From assembly GCF_027587025.1 (NCBI RefSeq), contig NZ_JAPPTI010000001.1, positions 310,001 to 374,000 of the forward strand: a stretch of DNA of 64,000 nucleotides, written 5' to 3'. The notes beneath the pieces are model-generated. The model had not been told where the DNA came from. It worked only from the letters and a program-made list of their open reading frames with translations, and searched no databases. Shown here piece after piece: positions 61,979 through 64,000 of this stretch. Both the position numbers and the translations under genes were made by a program. Numbering within the stretch: the stretch's first letter is position 1; every line of letters begins with the position of its first letter. This DNA comes from Vibrio sp. LaRot3 (lineage in GTDB: Bacteria; Pseudomonadota; Gammaproteobacteria; Enterobacterales; Vibrionaceae).

Positions 61979-63268
61979 TTAGAAGCTGCGGCTGTATTGT
62001 AGGCCGAATAGAATCGCGTCTGCTCTTGTAGTACCAGAAATGCTAGAAATGTTCTCTGGCTGTCCTGGCGCGCCGAAGAATGGGTTTGCATTAGACTCGC
62101 TAACATTGACGTCGCCACCCATTAGGTAAGTGAAGCCAAAGTCAACGTTTGATGACTTATCAATGTGATACGTGAAGCCGGCAGAGAACCAGTTGCGATC
62201 AGAGTCTGGTACTGAAATTGATGTAACTTGATCTTGTGCGCTAGTGTCGTGCATGTAACCAGCGCGCAGAGTCCAGTCACTGTTCATGTAGTAAGTACCA
62301 CCGATTGAATAGTGCATACCATTTTGCCATTCGTATTCATTCAAGACGCCGGCTTTCTCACTTTTTAAGACATCAAAAGAGTTCCAACCAATATATTGGA
62401 TAGAGTAGTGAACAGCGAACTGAGTGTTTTCAATCTTATGGTAGCCAGAAAACTCTAGTAAGTCAGGAAGCGGCATTAGTAGTGTATCGTTTTCATACGT
62501 AACACCTTTAAATACAACATCACCTTCTGCTTCTAGTTCTGGTGAGTAGTGGTAAGCCAGACCGAAGCGGTTGTTTTCGTCTAACTCAAACACAGTGCCG
62601 ATGTTAAAGCCTACTGCCCAACCGTCAGCTTCGACGTCTAGTGCTTTACTTGTGCCTAACGCCGCAGCAATTTCAGGGCTGAATGAACGCTTTAATGTGC
62701 CTTCACCGTAAATAAAATCAAGACCAGCACCAATGCTCCATTGTTTATTGATACGGTATGAGCCTGCTACACCTAAATTCATGCTTTTAACGTCAGTTAA
62801 ACCGCCATATTCGTAACCTGGATAATCACCAGAAAATTCAGTTTTAGTACCGAAGTTAGTGTATGCATTAACGCCCCAGGCAAATTGTTCATTTACTGGA
62901 ACGATTAAGTGAATATTTGGCGCAATAGAAGTATCACCAGCATCATCGTAATTCGCACTTTCTGCGCCTAGAGCGCCGTTTGTTGCTTGACATGTTGGAC
63001 CACAGTAGACGCCATCTTTAACTTCAATCATTGAAGTGATGCTTTCAAAACCGAGCGATAGCTCCATTTTGTCGAAGAGTGCCATTGCAGCAGGGTTACG
63101 TGCCATTACTGATGCGTTATCTGCGATAACGGCATCACCAGCAAAAGCGCGACCAATACCGGTAGCTGATTGTGCGTTTAATTGGAAACCTGCGGCGAGA
63201 GCTTGTTGCGATGCAAGTGTAATGGTTACTGCTAACAGCGATTTCTTAAACAGACGCGTGTTATTCAT
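61979..63268 (-). CDS. fadL: FadL-family outer-membrane porin, second copy
   Basis: 429 residues with a signal peptide (ends QALA) and the same hatch (AGFQLNAQSATGIGRAFAGDA) and NPA motif (ARNPAAMALF) as the other copy. Two Cys in VYCGPTCQATNG are absent from it, so the two porins differ in this loop. Ends in the barrel signature FGLQYSRSF. Paralogs in tandem may differ in substrate or expression. A terminator follows. Confidence 0.92.
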   Translation of the reverse strand: MNNTRLFKKSLLAVTITLASQQALAAGFQLNAQSATGIGRAFAGDAVIADNASVMARNPAAMALFDKMELSLGFESITSMIEVKDGVYCGPTCQATNGALGAESANYDDAGDTSIAPNIHLIVPVNEQFAWGVNAYTNFGTKTEFSGDYPGYEYGGLTDVKSMNLGVAGSYRINKQWSIGAGLDFIYGEGTLKRSFSPEIAAALGTSKALDVEADGWAVGFNIGTVFELDENNRFGLAYHYSPELEAEGDVVFKGVTYENDTLLMPLPDLLEFSGYHKIENTQFAVHYSIQYIGWNSFDVLKSEKAGVLNEYEWQNGMHYSIGGTYYMNSDWTLRAGYMHDTSAQDQVTSISVPDSDRNWFSAGFTYHIDKSSNVDFGFTYLMGGDVNVSESNANPFFGAPGQPENISSISGTTRADAILFGLQYSRSF

Positions 63269-63478
63269 GTTGCTTTTTCCTTTTTGTATTCGCCTCTATT
63301 TGGGCGTTTTATTTGAGCAATTGCTCAGTTGGGGCTGATCCTAGAGCTTAGTATAGTTTATAGAAATCCGACCATTGCCTAATTAGATGATAAAATTGCG
63401 GAAATGATGTGTATTTGGCAGGAAAATGCTGTTATTTGCGCCGTTTTAGAGTGTTAACTCTAGAAAAGGTGAAAATTT

Positions 63479-63505
63479 AAGGCCTAAGTGGAGAACTTAG
63501 GCCTT
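63479..63505. terminator. Terminator near the end of the DUF3379 gene
   Basis: Stem AAGGCCTAAGT (63479-63489) with ACTTAGGCCTT (63495-63505); it follows the 3' end of the minus-strand gene. Confidence 0.75.
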
Positions 63506-63515
63506 TCGTTGAGAG

Positions 63516-64000
63516 TTACATTGGTTTAAGAATGTTGACGATGTTTTTGGCGATGTTAGTAACATCTTCGCCGTCGTTACCTACAATGATTAAGCTAAAA
63601 TCATCTAATGGTTCTATCACACCGGTTAGTCCTTGTTCGGCGAACGTCTCAACTTTTGAACTAGCAATGCCAGTTAAAAATAGCGTGACTTTACCTTGTT
63701 GACCTTTAAACACCATGTGCAAGGCATTCGATTGACCAAAACCACAGTGATTGAGGTAATAAACGTGGTACGGGAAGTGTTGGCCTAATTGATGAGCAAA
63801 TGGCGCCATTTTGGTATTGATCTGCAAATTGCCCACTTCTTCATCAAGATTGTTAATGAAGGGTTGCTCGTCAAATACGTGCTGTACAGCGGTTGTTGCA
63901 AGGCTTGCTTGAGCAGGCGAAACAACAATGTTTCCCCAATTTATTTGACTAACCATGATACCGGCTGCGAAAGACGCCGCTAAAGCCATGCTACGTTTAA
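63516..64000 (-). CDS. DUF3379-like protein (anti-sigma type), 3' part only
   Basis: The frame is open to the right edge of the window, so the 5' end is missing; the ATG at 63989 is probably internal because upstream codons (Lys-Arg-Ser) continue in frame. The visible part starts with a hydrophobic span (MALAASFAAGIMVSQINW) and continues with a periplasmic-type domain (PFAHQLGQHFPYHVYYLNHCGFGQSNALHMVFKG). This matches the Vibrio DUF3379 protein that accompanies an ECF sigma gene and probably acts as its anti-sigma factor. Confidence 0.75.
   Translation of the reverse strand, partial: KRSMALAASFAAGIMVSQINWGNIVVSPAQASLATTAVQHVFDEQPFINNLDEEVGNLQINTKMAPFAHQLGQHFPYHVYYLNHCGFGQSNALHMVFKGQQGKVTLFLTGIASSKVETFAEQGLTGVIEPLDDFSLIIVGNDGEDVTNIAKNIVNILKPM

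Overview
The window is chromosomal DNA of a gammaproteobacterium, almost certainly a Vibrio. The order tig-clpP-clpX-lon-hupB-ppiD-comEA is the one I know from Vibrio chromosome 1, and feoA-feoB with a 51-residue Cys-rich FeoB partner, an IrgA-type receptor and dctPQM/dctBD fit the same genus. I cannot name the species. I see no rRNA, tRNA, insertion sequence, prophage or CRISPR array.

Layout. (1) 125-9596: a seven- to eight-gene operon of unknown function: a tail-anchored coiled-coil protein, an FtsK/EssC-type double ATPase, four small or medium helical proteins, a glycerophosphodiesterase lipoprotein and an 89-kDa-class multi-span protein ending in a PEGA-like domain. It closes with a strong terminator and is the best candidate for an undescribed system. 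(2) 9731-11449: a YghU-type glutathione transferase and an unknown exported protein. (3) 11661-19107: an Ig-like lipoprotein, an ECF sigma factor, a membrane Ser/Thr kinase (EcfP/PknT-like) and an exported coiled-coil protein. A two-block promoter element is repeated on both sides of the sigma/kinase pair. (4) 19149-22489: a TM2 protein, an RhlE helicase and a PyrD-like dehydrogenase. (5) 22623-34222: a block of iron and metal genes: feoAB and the small Feo partner, two small paralogous exported proteins around a DUF4198 protein, an ABC exporter or remodelling pair, a siderophore-esterase-like protein and an IrgA-like TonB receptor, with at least four Fur-type boxes. (6) 34604-39427: SelO and the TRAP dicarboxylate transporter dctPQM behind a sigma54-type promoter. 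(7) 39453-47689: an accessory stretch with a possible minus-strand small RNA, nine small unknown or poorly known genes and an scsABCD-like disulfide/copper-tolerance operon. It separates dctPQM from its regulators dctBD. (8) 47747-50883: dctD and dctB. (9) 51390-60251: the protein quality control block tig, clpP, clpX, lon, hupB, ppiD, then comEA. (10) 60354-64000: two FadL-family porins and the 3' part of a DUF3379-like anti-sigma gene that runs off the window.

Connections. DctB/DctD (sigma54 activator) probably drives dctPQM at a distance of about 11 kb. Fur, probably with FNR, controls the divergent feo region. The ECF sigma factor is likely phosphorylated by the adjacent kinase and probably acts on the flanking lipoprotein and coiled-coil genes. 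Coordinates of starts were moved to internal codons wherever a Shine-Dalgarno sequence or signal peptide decided the matter.
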